Source of the DNA: Limimaricola cinnabarinus LL-001
GTDB lineage: Bacteria; Pseudomonadota; Alphaproteobacteria; Rhodobacterales; Rhodobacteraceae
Length of the DNA: 58,390 nucleotides
Reading direction: 5' to 3'
NCBI RefSeq assembly: GCF_000466965.1
Contig: NZ_BATB01000014.1
Coordinates: 1 to 58,390, forward strand
Shown here: positions 1 to 9,847 of the stretch, piece after piece
Position numbering within the stretch: the first letter of the stretch is position 1
How the letters are laid out: every line of letters starts with the position of its first letter
The notes under the pieces: model-generated
What the model saw: only the letters and a program-made list of their open reading frames with translations
Databases searched by the model: none
What the model was told of the DNA's origin: nothing
Program-made: the position numbers and the translations under genes

Positions 1-676
1 CGGGACCGGGACCGGGACCGAGACCGAGACCGAGACCGAGACCAAGACCGAGACCGACATCCCGGAGGCTGGGCTGGCCCGCGACGAGGTGCCGCCGATG
101 CCCGAGCGTCTGGCCGCGACCGAGGCCGCGCGCACGGCCTGCATGGCGGAGCTGGACGCGCTGGGAGCGGTCTATGAAACCGGGGCCGCGGTCGACGATC
201 CCGATGTCGCCGATTGCGGCATCGTGCATCCGGTGACGCTCAGCGAAGTTCTGCCCGATGTGGCCCTGACCCCGCCTGCGCCGATGCGCTGCGAGACGGC
301 GCTGGCGCTGGCGCGCTGGACCCGCGATTTCGGCCAGCCCGCCGCCGAGAGGCTCGGGCGCGGCGCGTTGACCGAAATCCGGCTAGGCACGGTCTATAAC
401 TGTCGCGGCCGCAGTTCGGATTCCGACACCATGTCCGAACATGCCTTCGGCAACGCGGTGGATATCATGGCCTTCGGCTTTGCTGATGGCGCGGATGTCG
501 CGGTCGAACCGCGCGAGCGCGAGGGCACCATGGCCGAGGCGTTTCAGGACGCCGTGCGCGCCAGCGCCTGTCTGGAGTTCACCACCGTGCTCGGGCCGGG
601 ATCGGACGCGGCCCATGCCGACCACCTGCATCTCGACGTGAAATCGCGGCGCGGCGGGTTCCGACTTTGCCAATGA
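1..676 (+). CDS. Extensin-like family protein, 5' partial
   Basis: The frame is open to the left edge of the window, so the N-terminus is missing; an internal ATG at 89 is not needed as a start. The first 18 codons are a Thr-Glu repeat. The remainder matches the extensin-like C-terminal domain of proteobacteria: a Cys near the start of the domain, CGIVHPV, a central YNCRGR segment, SEHAFGNAVDI and a terminal HADHLHLD motif. The SEH-GNAVD and H-x-D-H-L-H-L-D elements resemble the metal-binding layout of D,D-peptidase-like cell-wall enzymes, so a periplasmic peptidoglycan role is inferred. It converges on gap, with a bidirectional terminator between them. Confidence 0.75.
   Translation, partial: GTGTGTETETETETKTETDIPEAGLARDEVPPMPERLAATEAARTACMAELDALGAVYETGAAVDDPDVADCGIVHPVTLSEVLPDVALTPPAPMRCETALALARWTRDFGQPAAERLGRGALTEIRLGTVYNCRGRSSDSDTMSEHAFGNAVDIMAFGFADGADVAVEPREREGTMAEAFQDAVRASACLEFTTVLGPGSDAAHADHLHLDVKSRRGGFRLCQ
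2..58 (+). repeat. Hexanucleotide (ACCGRG) tandem repeat
   Basis: About nine copies of a 6-base unit alternating GGGACC and GAGACC, with one AAGACC, encode Gly-Thr then Glu-Thr dipeptides in frame with the extensin-like gene. The repeat begins at or before the window edge. A whole number of codons per unit means copy-number change would not break the frame. Confidence 0.85.
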
Positions 677-678
677 AT

Positions 679-704
679 AAAGGCCGCCCCAAGGGGCGGC
701 CTTT
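679..704. terminator. Bidirectional intrinsic terminator
   Basis: A 9-bp GC stem (682-690 with 693-701) is flanked by AAA on the left and TTT on the right. It therefore reads as a terminator on both strands and sits between the convergent extensin-like gene and gap. Confidence 0.8.
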
Positions 705-727
705 CGCATCGGGGCAAGGGCGGGCGA

Positions 728-1732
728 TCAGCCCAGCTTGCCCATCGCAACGGCGGTGTCGGCCATGCGGTTGGAGAAGCCCCACTCGTTGTCGTACCAC
801 GTCAGGATGCGGCACATCGTGCCGTCCATGACCTTGGTCTGATCGGTGTGGAACACCGAGGAATGCGGGTCGTGGTTGAAGTCCGAGCTGACCAGCTGGT
901 CGTCGGTGAAGCCGAGGATGCCCTTGAGCGGGCCTTCGCCGGCAGCCTTGCGGATCAGGTCGTTGATCTCCTCAACGCTGGTTTCGCGCGACGCGACGAA
1001 GGTCAGGTCCACGACCGAGACGTTCGGGGTGGGGACGCGGATCGCGACGCCGTCGAGCTTGCCGTTGAGCTCGGGCAGGGCGAGGCCCACCGCCTTGGCG
1101 GCACCGGTCGAGGTCGGGATCATCGACAGCGCCGCGGCGCGGGCGCGGTAGAGATCCTTGTGCATCGTGTCCAGCGTCGGCTGGTCGCCGGTATAGCTGT
1201 GGATCGTCGTCATGAAGCCCTTGTCGATGCCGATGGCGTCGTTGAGGACCTTGGCCACCGGCGCGAGGCAGTTGGTGGTGCACGACGCGTTCGAGATCAC
1301 CTTGTCCTCGGGCACCAGCGTCTCGTGGTTGACGCCGTAGACGATGGTCTTCTCGGCGCCTGAGCAGGGCGCGGAGACGAGCACGCGCTTGGAGCCGTTC
1401 TCGAGATGCATCGCGGCCTTCTCGTGGCTCACGAAGATGCCGGTGCATTCGAGCGCGACGTCGACGTCCGACCAGGGCAGCTCCTTGGGGTCGCGGATCG
1501 CGGTGACGCGGATCGGGCCGCGGCCGACGTCGATCGTGTCCTCGGTGGTCTTCACCTCGTGCGGGAAACGGCCATGCACGCTGTCATAGCGCAGCAGGTG
1601 GGCGTTGGTCTCGACAGGGCCGAGGTCGTTGATGGCCACGACCTCGATGTCGGTGCGGCCGGATTCGATGATGCCGCGCAGGACGTTGCGCCCGATGCGG
1701 CCGAAGCCGTTGATTGCTACCTTGACAGCCAT
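728..1732 (-). CDS. gap: Glyceraldehyde-3-phosphate dehydrogenase, type I
   Basis: Oxidises and phosphorylates glyceraldehyde 3-phosphate to 1,3-bisphosphoglycerate with NAD(P)+, in cytosolic glycolysis and gluconeogenesis. The 334-residue product has the Rossmann motif GFGRIGR at 9-15 and the catalytic SNASCTTNC motif with Cys151. It ends in the usual WYDNEWGFSNRM helix. The ATG at 1732 was chosen because GAGGAG lies just upstream and the family N-terminus MAVKVAINGFG begins there. The open frame extends a further 67 codons upstream, but that part resembles nothing. A 47-codon membrane protein lies directly upstream on the same strand. Confidence 0.97.
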   Translation of the reverse strand: MAVKVAINGFGRIGRNVLRGIIESGRTDIEVVAINDLGPVETNAHLLRYDSVHGRFPHEVKTTEDTIDVGRGPIRVTAIRDPKELPWSDVDVALECTGIFVSHEKAAMHLENGSKRVLVSAPCSGAEKTIVYGVNHETLVPEDKVISNASCTTNCLAPVAKVLNDAIGIDKGFMTTIHSYTGDQPTLDTMHKDLYRARAAALSMIPTSTGAAKAVGLALPELNGKLDGVAIRVPTPNVSVVDLTFVASRETSVEEINDLIRKAAGEGPLKGILGFTDDQLVSSDFNHDPHSSVFHTDQTKVMDGTMCRILTWYDNEWGFSNRMADTAVAMGKLG

Positions 1733-1838
1733 GGGGGTCTCCTCGGGAATTGCCGGGCTTGGGTTCGGCGCCAAGATCGGCATTTGTGGCCCGGCGTCAA
1801 CCAAAGATCGCCGCCAAGGCCGGGCGTGAGCGCTGCCG

Positions 1839-1982
1839 TTAGCGCCAAACGGCGAGCCAGCGCAACAGATCGAGCCCCGCGCGGCCAAGAGTGAGCGAAA
1901 CCTGACCCTCGAACCAGTAGTGATCGGCGACAAGGGCGGCTAGAATGGCCGCGAACAGGGCGAGGGCGAAGGAGGTGCTCAT
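1839..1982 (-). CDS. Small membrane protein upstream of gap (47 aa)
   Basis: A 47-codon frame has one hydrophobic helix (residues 5-18, FALALFAAILAALV), then an ADHYWF motif and an amphipathic tail ending LLRWLAVWR. The codons are G/C-biased at the third position, as in neighbouring genes. I recall similar short proteins beside gap in other Rhodobacterales, a memory not checked here. It is 106 bases upstream of gap on the same strand and could be co-transcribed. The start codon shares the palindrome CATG (1980-1983) with the opposing DoxX start, and no good ribosome-binding site is visible. The function is unknown. Confidence 0.55.
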   Translation of the reverse strand: MSTSFALALFAAILAALVADHYWFEGQVSLTLGRAGLDLLRWLAVWR

Positions 1983-2409
1983 GCAGGCCAGCCTAGACCG
2001 CAAGATCCCCGATGCGCAGGCGGTAACGGTGTCGCGACTGCGCGCCGACGACTGGCTGTTGCTGCTTGGTCGCCTCCTGATCGCCGCGCTGTTTGTCGGC
2101 GGCGCGCTGCAAAAGGCCTTCGACCCCCAGCAGGTGATCGGGCTGCTGAGCGGGTGGCACCTGCCGGGCCTGCTTGTCTGGCCCGCGCTGGCCTACAATG
2201 CCGCCGCCGGTCTGGCGCTGGCCTTCGGCGTGGCGGTGCGGCCGCTGGCGCTGTCGCTGGCGCTTTATTGCGTCGTCACCTCCGCGTTCCATTTCTTGCC
2301 GGGGGACCCGTGGCAGATGACGATCTTCGTCAAGAACTGGGCCATCGCGGGCGGCTGCCTCGCACTGGCCGTCGCGGGGGCGGGGCGGATCGCGGTGCGG
2401 CTCGACTAG
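1981..2409 (+). CDS. DoxX family membrane protein
   Basis: A 142-residue integral membrane protein with four hydrophobic segments: LLLLGRLLIAALFVGG, LLVWPALAYNAAAGLALAFG, LALSLALYCVVTSAF and WAIAGGCLALAVAGA. The GR-LIA-LFV-GG-QK start and the central F-LPGDPWQM are typical of the DoxX/SURF4-like family. The ATG at 1981 was chosen over an upstream one at 1945 because AAGGAGG precedes it at good spacing. The family is linked to quinone-related redox functions in some bacteria, but no substrate can be inferred here. Its stop shares CTAG with the convergent methyltransferase. Confidence 0.8.
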   Translation: MQASLDRKIPDAQAVTVSRLRADDWLLLLGRLLIAALFVGGALQKAFDPQQVIGLLSGWHLPGLLVWPALAYNAAAGLALAFGVAVRPLALSLALYCVVTSAFHFLPGDPWQMTIFVKNWAIAGGCLALAVAGAGRIAVRLD

Positions 2410-3230
2410 GCGCTCTCTCGGGCGATCTCGGGCTTGCGCGCCGTGAACACATGCGCCTTGAGGTCGAGCACCGGCGGCGTGCCGAGGCGTGCCTCCAGCT
2501 CCTCGCGCATCGCGGAGACGACGGTGTCGGGGGCGATGCCGCGCTCGGCCAGCTCGGCGATGATCGGGTTGCCGTGGACGAGACCGCGCGCGAACCCCTC
2601 AGGGTCGGTGATCTCGCGGCGCAGGCAGAGCTCCGCGTGTCCCGCGACAAGGCCCGCCTGCGACAAATCCGACAGCGCCTGCGCCGGATCGCCATAGGAA
2701 AAAGGGTACGTGTAAAAGCCGGGCGGATCTTCGGGCAACACCTGCTCCGAGACCGCTTGGGCGACCTGCGCGAAGGCATTGTCGCGCATCAAAGCCCAGC
2801 TGTTGAACAACAGATGCCCACCGGGCCGCAGCACCCGCGCGGCCTCGCGAAAGGCGTCTACCTTGTCGGGAAAGAACATCACCCCGAACTGGCAGACCAC
2901 AAGATTGAAGCTCGCCCCGGGAAAGGGCAGGGACATGGCGTCTGCCTGCGCGACGTCGACCGCTTCGTCCGCAGCGAATTTGGCCCGTGCCACATCGAGC
3001 ATCGCCGGGCTGAGGTCGGTGACGACGAGGCGGGCCGAGGCGGGAAGGGCGTCGCGCAGGCGGCGGCTCAGGATGCCGGTGCCGGCGGCGCTCTCCAATA
3101 CCGAGGCGGGCGCCAGCGCGGCGGCGCGGCGGGCAAGGTCGCTGGCGGCATCCGCGAAGATCCATGGCCCGAGGCCCTCGTCGTAATGACGGGGAATGTC
3201 GCCGGTGAAGAAGCGGGGGACCTCGGCCAT
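2406..3230 (-). CDS. Class I SAM-dependent methyltransferase
   Basis: A 274-residue soluble protein with the class I methyltransferase motifs in order: motif I (VLESAAGTGILSRRL, about residues 64-78), the acidic end of strand 2 (VVTDLSPAML), a D-A-SLPFP segment, and the post-II/III region ending in ARVLRPGGHLLFNSW. This is the UbiE/Methyltransf_11 type. The substrate cannot be told from sequence. The start at 3230 (MAEVPRFF) is preceded by GGGAG; a 30-codon longer reading has no family similarity. The stop codon overlaps that of the DoxX gene in a CTAG palindrome. Confidence 0.8.
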   Translation of the reverse strand: MAEVPRFFTGDIPRHYDEGLGPWIFADAASDLARRAAALAPASVLESAAGTGILSRRLRDALPASARLVVTDLSPAMLDVARAKFAADEAVDVAQADAMSLPFPGASFNLVVCQFGVMFFPDKVDAFREAARVLRPGGHLLFNSWALMRDNAFAQVAQAVSEQVLPEDPPGFYTYPFSYGDPAQALSDLSQAGLVAGHAELCLRREITDPEGFARGLVHGNPIIAELAERGIAPDTVVSAMREELEARLGTPPVLDLKAHVFTARKPEIARESA

Positions 3231-3322
3231 GATCGTACTCCCTGACGAGAGGGTCCCGCCGGGCCGCAGCATAACACGAAATCGCGCCGATCGCCGAAGC
3301 GCGATCTGCCAAGGCCGCATGC

Positions 3323-3351
3323 AAAAGGGGCGGCCCGAAGACCGCCCCCTT
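3323..3351 (-). terminator. Intrinsic terminator of transketolase
   Basis: A GGGGCGG/CCGCCCC hairpin is followed on the minus strand by TTTT (complement of AAAA at 3323-3326). It lies 20 bases beyond the tkt stop codon. Confidence 0.75.
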
Positions 3352-3371
3352 GTTCTCGAAACGACGCCCGC

Positions 3372-5387
3372 TCAGAGCAGCGATTTCACCTTCGCGGCCA
3401 CGGCCTCGGCGGTGATGCCGAACTTCTCGTAGAGCGTCTCGGCCGGAGCGGATGCGCCGAACCCCTCCATGCCGACGAAGCCCGCCTTGGGCTCGCGGCC
3501 GCGCTCGCCCAAAAGCAGCCGGTCCCAGCTCTGGCGCACGCCGGCCTCGACTGCCACGCGGACCGGGCCCGCGGGCAGCACGCGCTTGCGGTAGCTCTCG
3601 TCCTGCGCGGCGAAAAGCTCCATGCAAGGCACGGAGACGACGCGGGTGCCGATGCCCTCGGCCTCGAGGATGTCGCGCGCCTTGATCGCGATCTCGACCT
3701 CGGAGCCCGAGGCCATGAGGATCGCGCGGCGCTTCTCGCCCGCTTCGCGCAGCACGTAGGCGCCCTGCTCGGTGAGGTTCTTCGACTTGTGCTCGTCGCG
3801 GACCGGCATCAGGTTCTGGCGGCTCAGCGCCAGCACCGAGGGGCGGTCGGAGGTCGACAGCGCGATCTCCCACGCCTCGGCGGTCTCGACGGTGTCGGCG
3901 GGACGGAACACGTAGGTGTTCGGCGTCGCACGCAGCATCGACAGGTGTTCGACCGGCTGGTGGGTCGGGCCGTCCTCGCCCAGACCGATGCTGTCATGCG
4001 TCATCACGTAGACCACCGGCTGATGCATCAGCGCCGAGAGGCGCATCGCGCCGCGCGCATAGTCGGTGAAGGCCATGAAGGTGCCGCCGTATGGGCGCAG
4101 ACCGCCATGCAGCGCGATGCCGTTCATCGCCGCGGCCATGCCATGCTCGCGGATGCCGTAATGGATATAGCGGCCCGAGCGGTTCTCCGGCGAGAATACC
4201 TCCATGTCGCCCGAACGGGTGTTGTTCGAGCCCGTCAGGTCGGCCGAACCGCCCACGGTCTCGGTCATCACGCCGTTGACGACGTTGAGCACCATCTCGG
4301 AGGATTTGCGCGAGGCGACCGATTTGGCGTTCTCCACGGTCTCCTTCTTGAAGGCGCGGATCTTGGCGGCCAGCGCCTTGGGCGCTTCGCCGGCGAAGGC
4401 GCGCTCGAATTCCATGCGCTTGCGCTCGGAGAGCGCGTCGAAACGCTCGCGCCACTCGTCATGCGCCTTGGCGCCGCGCGCGCCCATCGCCTCCCACTGC
4501 GCCTTGACGTCGCCGGGGATCTCGAAGGCGCCGTGCTCCCAGCCATAGGCGGCCTTGGTGTCGGCGATCAGCTTCTCATCGGTCAGCGCGCCGTGGCCCT
4601 TGGCGGTGTCCTGCGCCGAGGAGCCGAGCGCGATATGCGTCTTGCAGGCGATCATCGAGGGGCGCGGGTCGGCCTTGGCGGCCTCGATGGCCGCGTCGAT
4701 TGCCTCGGGGTCGTGCCCGTCGATCGACTGCACGTGCCAGCCCGAGGCCTCGAAGCGCTTGGCCTGATCGGTGATGTCGGCGATCGACACCTTGCCGTCG
4801 ATGGTGATGCCGTTGTCGTCGAAGAACACGACGAGCTTGGAGAGCTTCTGCATGCCCGCAAGCGCGATCGCCTCCTGGCTCACGCCCTCCATGAGGCAGC
4901 CGTCACCGGCCATCACCCAAGTGTAGTGATCGATGATCTTGGGGCCGTATTTCGCGCGCAGCATCTCTTCGGCGATGGCAAAGCCCACCGAGTTGGCGAT
5001 GCCCTGGCCGAGCGGGCCGGTGGTGGTCTCGACGGCGTCGAGATACTCGCTCTCGGGGTGACCGGCGGTCTTGGAGCCCCACTGGCGGAAGTTCTTGATC
5101 TCTTCGAGCGGCACTTCCTCGTAACCGGTCAGATGCAGCACCGAGTAGAGCAGCATCGAGCCGTGGCCCACCGAGAGAATGAAGCGGTCGCGGTCGGCCC
5201 AGGTCGGCGCCTTGGGATCGAATTTCATATGCTTGTCGAACAGCACGGTCGCGACGTCGGCCATGCCCATCGGCATGCCGGAGTGGCCCGAATTGGCGGC
5301 GGCAACGGCGTCGAGGGTCAGGGTGCGGATGGCCGCAGCCTTCCTCCAGTGCTCGGGATGCTTGTCGCGCAGGGCGGCGATGTCCAT
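3372..5387 (-). CDS. tkt: Transketolase
   Basis: A thiamine-diphosphate enzyme that moves two-carbon ketol units between sugar phosphates in the pentose phosphate (and Calvin) pathways. The 671 residues cover all three domains. [10 protein letters not shown] is near residue 32, the diphosphate/Mg-binding GDGCLMEG begins at 161, and the transketolase signature [19 protein letters not shown] is in the middle. The pyrimidine domain reads [27 protein letters not shown] precedes the ATG at 5387. It has its own terminator and is transcribed divergently from the zauP-zapA pair. Confidence 0.97.
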   Translation of the reverse strand: MDIAALRDKHPEHWRKAAAIRTLTLDAVAAANSGHSGMPMGMADVATVLFDKHMKFDPKAPTWADRDRFILSVGHGSMLLYSVLHLTGYEEVPLEEIKNFRQWGSKTAGHPESEYLDAVETTTGPLGQGIANSVGFAIAEEMLRAKYGPKIIDHYTWVMAGDGCLMEGVSQEAIALAGMQKLSKLVVFFDDNGITIDGKVSIADITDQAKRFEASGWHVQSIDGHDPEAIDAAIEAAKADPRPSMIACKTHIALGSSAQDTAKGHGALTDEKLIADTKAAYGWEHGAFEIPGDVKAQWEAMGARGAKAHDEWRERFDALSERKRMEFERAFAGEAPKALAAKIRAFKKETVENAKSVASRKSSEMVLNVVNGVMTETVGGSADLTGSNNTRSGDMEVFSPENRSGRYIHYGIREHGMAAAMNGIALHGGLRPYGGTFMAFTDYARGAMRLSALMHQPVVYVMTHDSIGLGEDGPTHQPVEHLSMLRATPNTYVFRPADTVETAEAWEIALSTSDRPSVLALSRQNLMPVRDEHKSKNLTEQGAYVLREAGEKRRAILMASGSEVEIAIKARDILEAEGIGTRVVSVPCMELFAAQDESYRKRVLPAGPVRVAVEAGVRQSWDRLLLGERGREPKAGFVGMEGFGASAPAETLYEKFGITAEAVAAKVKSLL

Positions 5388-5610
5388 GGGTAACCTCCGG
5401 TTTGCATCGGGGGCGCGGCCGCGGCCCCTCGTTGCGCATGGTATTGACAGGGGCCGCGGGCGAGTTCAAGCGGACGGGCGGAGCCATGTGTCTGGCGCGG
5501 CGCGGTTTGCGGGTCGCGGAGGCGTGGTCTAGGTTTTCCGAAGCCCGGCGCGATTCGGACGGCCCCCCGGCCGACCGAGGCGGCGACGGGGCAGGGCAGG
5601 CAGGGGCGCG

Positions 5611-6078
5611 ATGACCGACATCACCGAATTGGAGAGCCGCCTTTCCGCGGCGCTGGACCGGATCGGCCAGGGGCTCGACCGGATCGAGAACGCCGGGCCG
5701 CGCGGCGATGACGGCGCGCTCGGAGCCGAGCTCGACGCGCAGCAGCAGGCGAATGTCGAGCTCGAGGATCGGCTCAAGGCCCTGCGAGAGGAGCAGGACA
5801 ACCGGCTCGCCGCCTTCGAGGCGCGAATCGAAGCGCAGAACGCCCAGATGGCCGAGCTCGACGGGCAGCTTCAGGCGCTGCGCCATTCCAACGCCGAACT
5901 GCGCGAGGTGGCGGGTGAGCTGCGCGAGGCGATGGAGGCTGAGCTGGCCGATCCCGAGCTGATCGACCGCGCCATGGCTGCCGAGCTGGAGGCGTTGCGC
6001 GCCGAGCGCGACGCCGAGGTGGCCGAGCTGGGCGCGGTGCTGTCCGAACTGAAACCGCTGGTCGAGGAGCGCGAGTGA
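5611..6078 (+). CDS. zauP: Coiled-coil protein upstream of ZapA (ZauP-like)
   Basis: A 155-residue, almost entirely charged and heptad-rich protein. From about residue 40 to 150 it is a continuous coiled coil rich in Glu, Ala, Leu and Arg. It ends one base into zapA (TGATG overlap), which implies translational coupling. In Caulobacter a coiled-coil protein encoded directly upstream of zapA, ZauP, partners ZapA in focusing the Z-ring. Position, size and composition fit that role, but coiled coils are weak evidence of orthology. The ribosome-binding site is poor. Confidence 0.65.
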   Translation: MTDITELESRLSAALDRIGQGLDRIENAGPRGDDGALGAELDAQQQANVELEDRLKALREEQDNRLAAFEARIEAQNAQMAELDGQLQALRHSNAELREVAGELREAMEAELADPELIDRAMAAELEALRAERDAEVAELGAVLSELKPLVEERE

Positions 6079-6485
6079 TGCCGCAGGTCGAGGTTACCAT
6101 CGGCGGGCGCGCCTTCACCGTCGCCTGCCAGTCGGGCGAGGAGCCCTATCTCACCGCCGCCGCCAAGCTGCTTGACGAGGAGGCCTCCGGGCTGGCGAGC
6201 CAGGCCGGGCGCATGCCCGAGAGCAAGATGCTGCTGATGGCCGGGCTGATGCTGGCCGACCGCGCGGCGGGGCTCGAGGATCGGCTGCGGCAGGCCGAGA
6301 GCTATGTCGGGCAGGTCGAACGGCGGCTGAGCCAGACGGAGGCCACGCTAAACAAGATGCGCACCGAGCCGCATAAGGTCGAGGTCGAGGTGCCGGTGAT
6401 CCCGCACGGGCTGATCGAGATGCTTGCCGAGATGACAGCGCGAGCCGAGGCGCTGGCCGAGAGGGTCGAGAAGGCGGGCGTCTGA
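6078..6485 (+). CDS. zapA: Cell division protein ZapA
   Basis: A small cytosolic FtsZ-ring stabiliser of 135 residues. The N-terminal globular domain contains the ZapA pattern V-I-GR-F-V-C--GEEPYL--AAK-LDEEA followed by KMLLMAGLMLADRAAGLED. A C-terminal coiled coil follows with LSQTEATLNKM. The ATG overlaps the zauP stop codon by one base. The gene converges on grxD with a shared hairpin terminator between them. No 6S RNA is seen in the 77-base gap, although that gene often neighbours zapA in other bacteria. Confidence 0.88.
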   Translation: MPQVEVTIGGRAFTVACQSGEEPYLTAAAKLLDEEASGLASQAGRMPESKMLLMAGLMLADRAAGLEDRLRQAESYVGQVERRLSQTEATLNKMRTEPHKVEVEVPVIPHGLIEMLAEMTARAEALAERVEKAGV

Positions 6486-6512
6486 GCGCACGACGCCCCC
6501 TTCGGCACATGC

Positions 6513-6541
6513 AAAAGGCCGCGCCCGAAGGCACGGCCTTT
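6513..6541. terminator. Bidirectional intrinsic terminator
   Basis: A hairpin with AAAGGCCG/CGGCCTTT outer stem, a one-base mismatch and a CGAA tetraloop. A run of A on the left and T on the right lets it act for both convergent genes, zapA and grxD. Confidence 0.75.
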
Positions 6542-6562
6542 GTCGTCGCAAGGGTCCGCGGA

Positions 6563-6943
6563 TCAGCCCTTGTTGGCTTCGCGGATCTTGTCGGCGGCGT
6601 CCTTGTCGAAGGTCACGCCGTTCTTTTCGAGAAGCTGGTCCAGCTCGCCCGAGAGCGTCATCTCGGTGATGATGTCGCAGCCGCCGACGAATTCGCCCTT
6701 CACGTAGAGCTGCGGGATCGTCGGCCACTCGGAGTAGTCCTTGATGCCCTGACGGATGTCGTTGTCCTCAAGCACGTTCACGTCGCGAAACTCGAGGCCC
6801 ATGAAGTTGAGCACGCCGGCGACGCGGCTCGAAAAGCCGCATTGCGGCATGGTCTTGGTGCCCTTCATGAAGAGCACGACGTCGTTCGAGGTAACGAGCT
6901 CCTCGATGCGGGCGTTGGCGTCGGTGGTGTCCTGCGCGGTCAT
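6563..6943 (-). CDS. grxD: Monothiol glutaredoxin, Grx4 family
   Basis: A 126-residue cytosolic glutaredoxin with the CGFS active site at Cys35, preceded by [10 protein letters not shown]. The glutathione-binding elements [19 protein letters not shown] follow. CGFS glutaredoxins bind a [2Fe-2S] cluster with glutathione and pass it on, commonly with a BolA partner. The gene for a BolA protein lies 26 bases upstream on the same strand, so the two are probably made together. AAAGGA precedes the ATG at 6943. The C-terminus is somewhat longer than in E. coli GrxD. Confidence 0.95.
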   Translation of the reverse strand: MTAQDTTDANARIEELVTSNDVVLFMKGTKTMPQCGFSSRVAGVLNFMGLEFRDVNVLEDNDIRQGIKDYSEWPTIPQLYVKGEFVGGCDIITEMTLSGELDQLLEKNGVTFDKDAADKIREANKG

Positions 6944-6969
6944 GGTCGGTGTCCTTTGCGGGGGAATGG

Positions 6970-7212
6970 TCAGTCGGGCGCCTTGGTGGTCAGCGCCAGC
7001 GCGTGCAGATCACCCGAGGGGCCGTCCATACGGCCCTTGAGTGCTGCATAGACGGCGCGCTGCTGCTGCACCCGGTTCTGGCCGCGAAAGCTCTCGTCGA
7101 TCACTTCGGCGGCGTAATGGTTGCCGTCTCCGGCAAGGTCGGTGATGACGATCTTCGCCTCTGGAAAGGTCTCGCGGAGCAGATCCTCGATTTCCTGTGC
7201 GCTCATCGCCAT
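6970..7212 (-). CDS. BolA family protein (iron-sulfur/Grx partner)
   Basis: An 80-residue BolA-fold protein. It shows the family pattern [18 protein letters not shown], followed by V-D-SF-GQ-RV-QQR-VYAAL and a conserved LHALAL near the end. The His in [10 protein letters not shown] is the usual position for shared cluster binding with a CGFS glutaredoxin. The start at 7212 (MAMSAQEIE) is supported by GAGGA eight bases upstream; the second ATG at 7206 is possible. It forms a two-gene unit with grxD. Confidence 0.92.
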   Translation of the reverse strand: MAMSAQEIEDLLRETFPEAKIVITDLAGDGNHYAAEVIDESFRGQNRVQQQRAVYAALKGRMDGPSGDLHALALTTKAPD

Positions 7213-7304
7213 GTCGGTCGTCCTCGCCTTTGTGTTTCGCATCAGATGTAGGCGGCGACCCGGCGGCACGCAAGGCCGCCGCCGGGGCAGGGGGCGCTGC
7301 CGCC

Positions 7305-9494
<2,190 letters not shown>

Positions 9495-9662
9495 GCGGGC
9501 GCTCTCCTGCTGGTCGCGCGCGTCATACAAGCGGGACGCCGCAGGGGAAAGCGGGTTTCGACCGTTTCGTCGAGGGCAGGGGGCCCGGCCACCAAGGCGA
9601 CTTCGGCTTTCACCGACGCCTTGCAGAGGGCCGTGAGCGCGAGAGCGTTTCGGTGTCGGGCC

Positions 9663-9690
9663 AAAAAAAAGCCGGGCACAATGGCCCGGC
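9663..9690 (-). terminator. Strong intrinsic terminator with U8 tract
   Basis: On the minus strand GCCGGGC, a six-base loop and GCCCGGC are followed by eight T (complement of A at 9663-9670). It ends transcription coming from the LysR side, or that of a small RNA starting near 9746, before purL. Confidence 0.85.
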
Positions 9691-9746
9691 AAGTCCAACA
9701 GGGAGGTATGAAGCGATGCGCCGCAAAGCACCATCGGCTTCAATTG
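9663..9746 (-). ncRNA. Candidate small regulatory RNA beside the LysR gene
   Basis: A TATATA -10 element (9758-9753, minus strand) would place a start near 9746. The resulting RNA of about 84 bases would have a 5' hairpin (GAUGGUGC with GCGCAUC), an unpaired stretch containing CCUCCC, and the U8 terminator. Hairpin, anti-Shine-Dalgarno stretch and terminator is the classic layout of trans-acting alphaproteobacterial sRNAs such as AbcR (alpha-r15). The LysR gene next door is LsrB/VtlR-like, and in Sinorhizobium, as I recall, AbcR1/2 lie beside lsrB. No -35 is at ideal spacing, so it could also be a 3'-UTR-derived product of the LysR transcript. Confidence 0.5.
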
Positions 9747-9769
9747 CCGAGATATATAGCAGGAAGTGA
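9716..9769 (+). CDS. Possible 17-codon leader or microprotein
   Basis: A GGGAGG Shine-Dalgarno sequence at 9701-9706 stands nine bases before an ATG that opens [17 protein letters not shown] and stops at 9769. An intrinsic terminator follows on the same strand at 9808-9836. It runs opposite the candidate small RNA, so its GGGAGG is simply the complement of that RNA's CCUCCC, and one of the two readings may be accidental. No clear promoter is visible. Confidence 0.25.
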   Translation: MRRKAPSASIAEIYSRK

Positions 9770-9807
9770 ACGATCAAGTTCAAATGCCCCGACTTGCAGT
9801 CAAGGCC

Positions 9808-9836
9808 GCCATGCGTCATGCGCATGGCTGTTTTTT
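9808..9836 (+). terminator. Plus-strand intrinsic terminator
   Basis: GCCATGCG, a five-base loop and CGCATGGC form a perfect 8-bp stem followed by TGTTTTTT. No recognised plus-strand gene ends here, which implies an unannotated short plus-strand transcript. Confidence 0.7.
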
Positions 9837-9847
9837 AGGCAACCCGC

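Noticed and set aside
3789..5393. 534-codon open frame on the plus strand
   Set aside because: It is antisense to transketolase and shows only low-information composition.
6486..6562. 6S RNA downstream of zapA
   Set aside because: The gap is only 77 bases and is filled by the bidirectional terminator.
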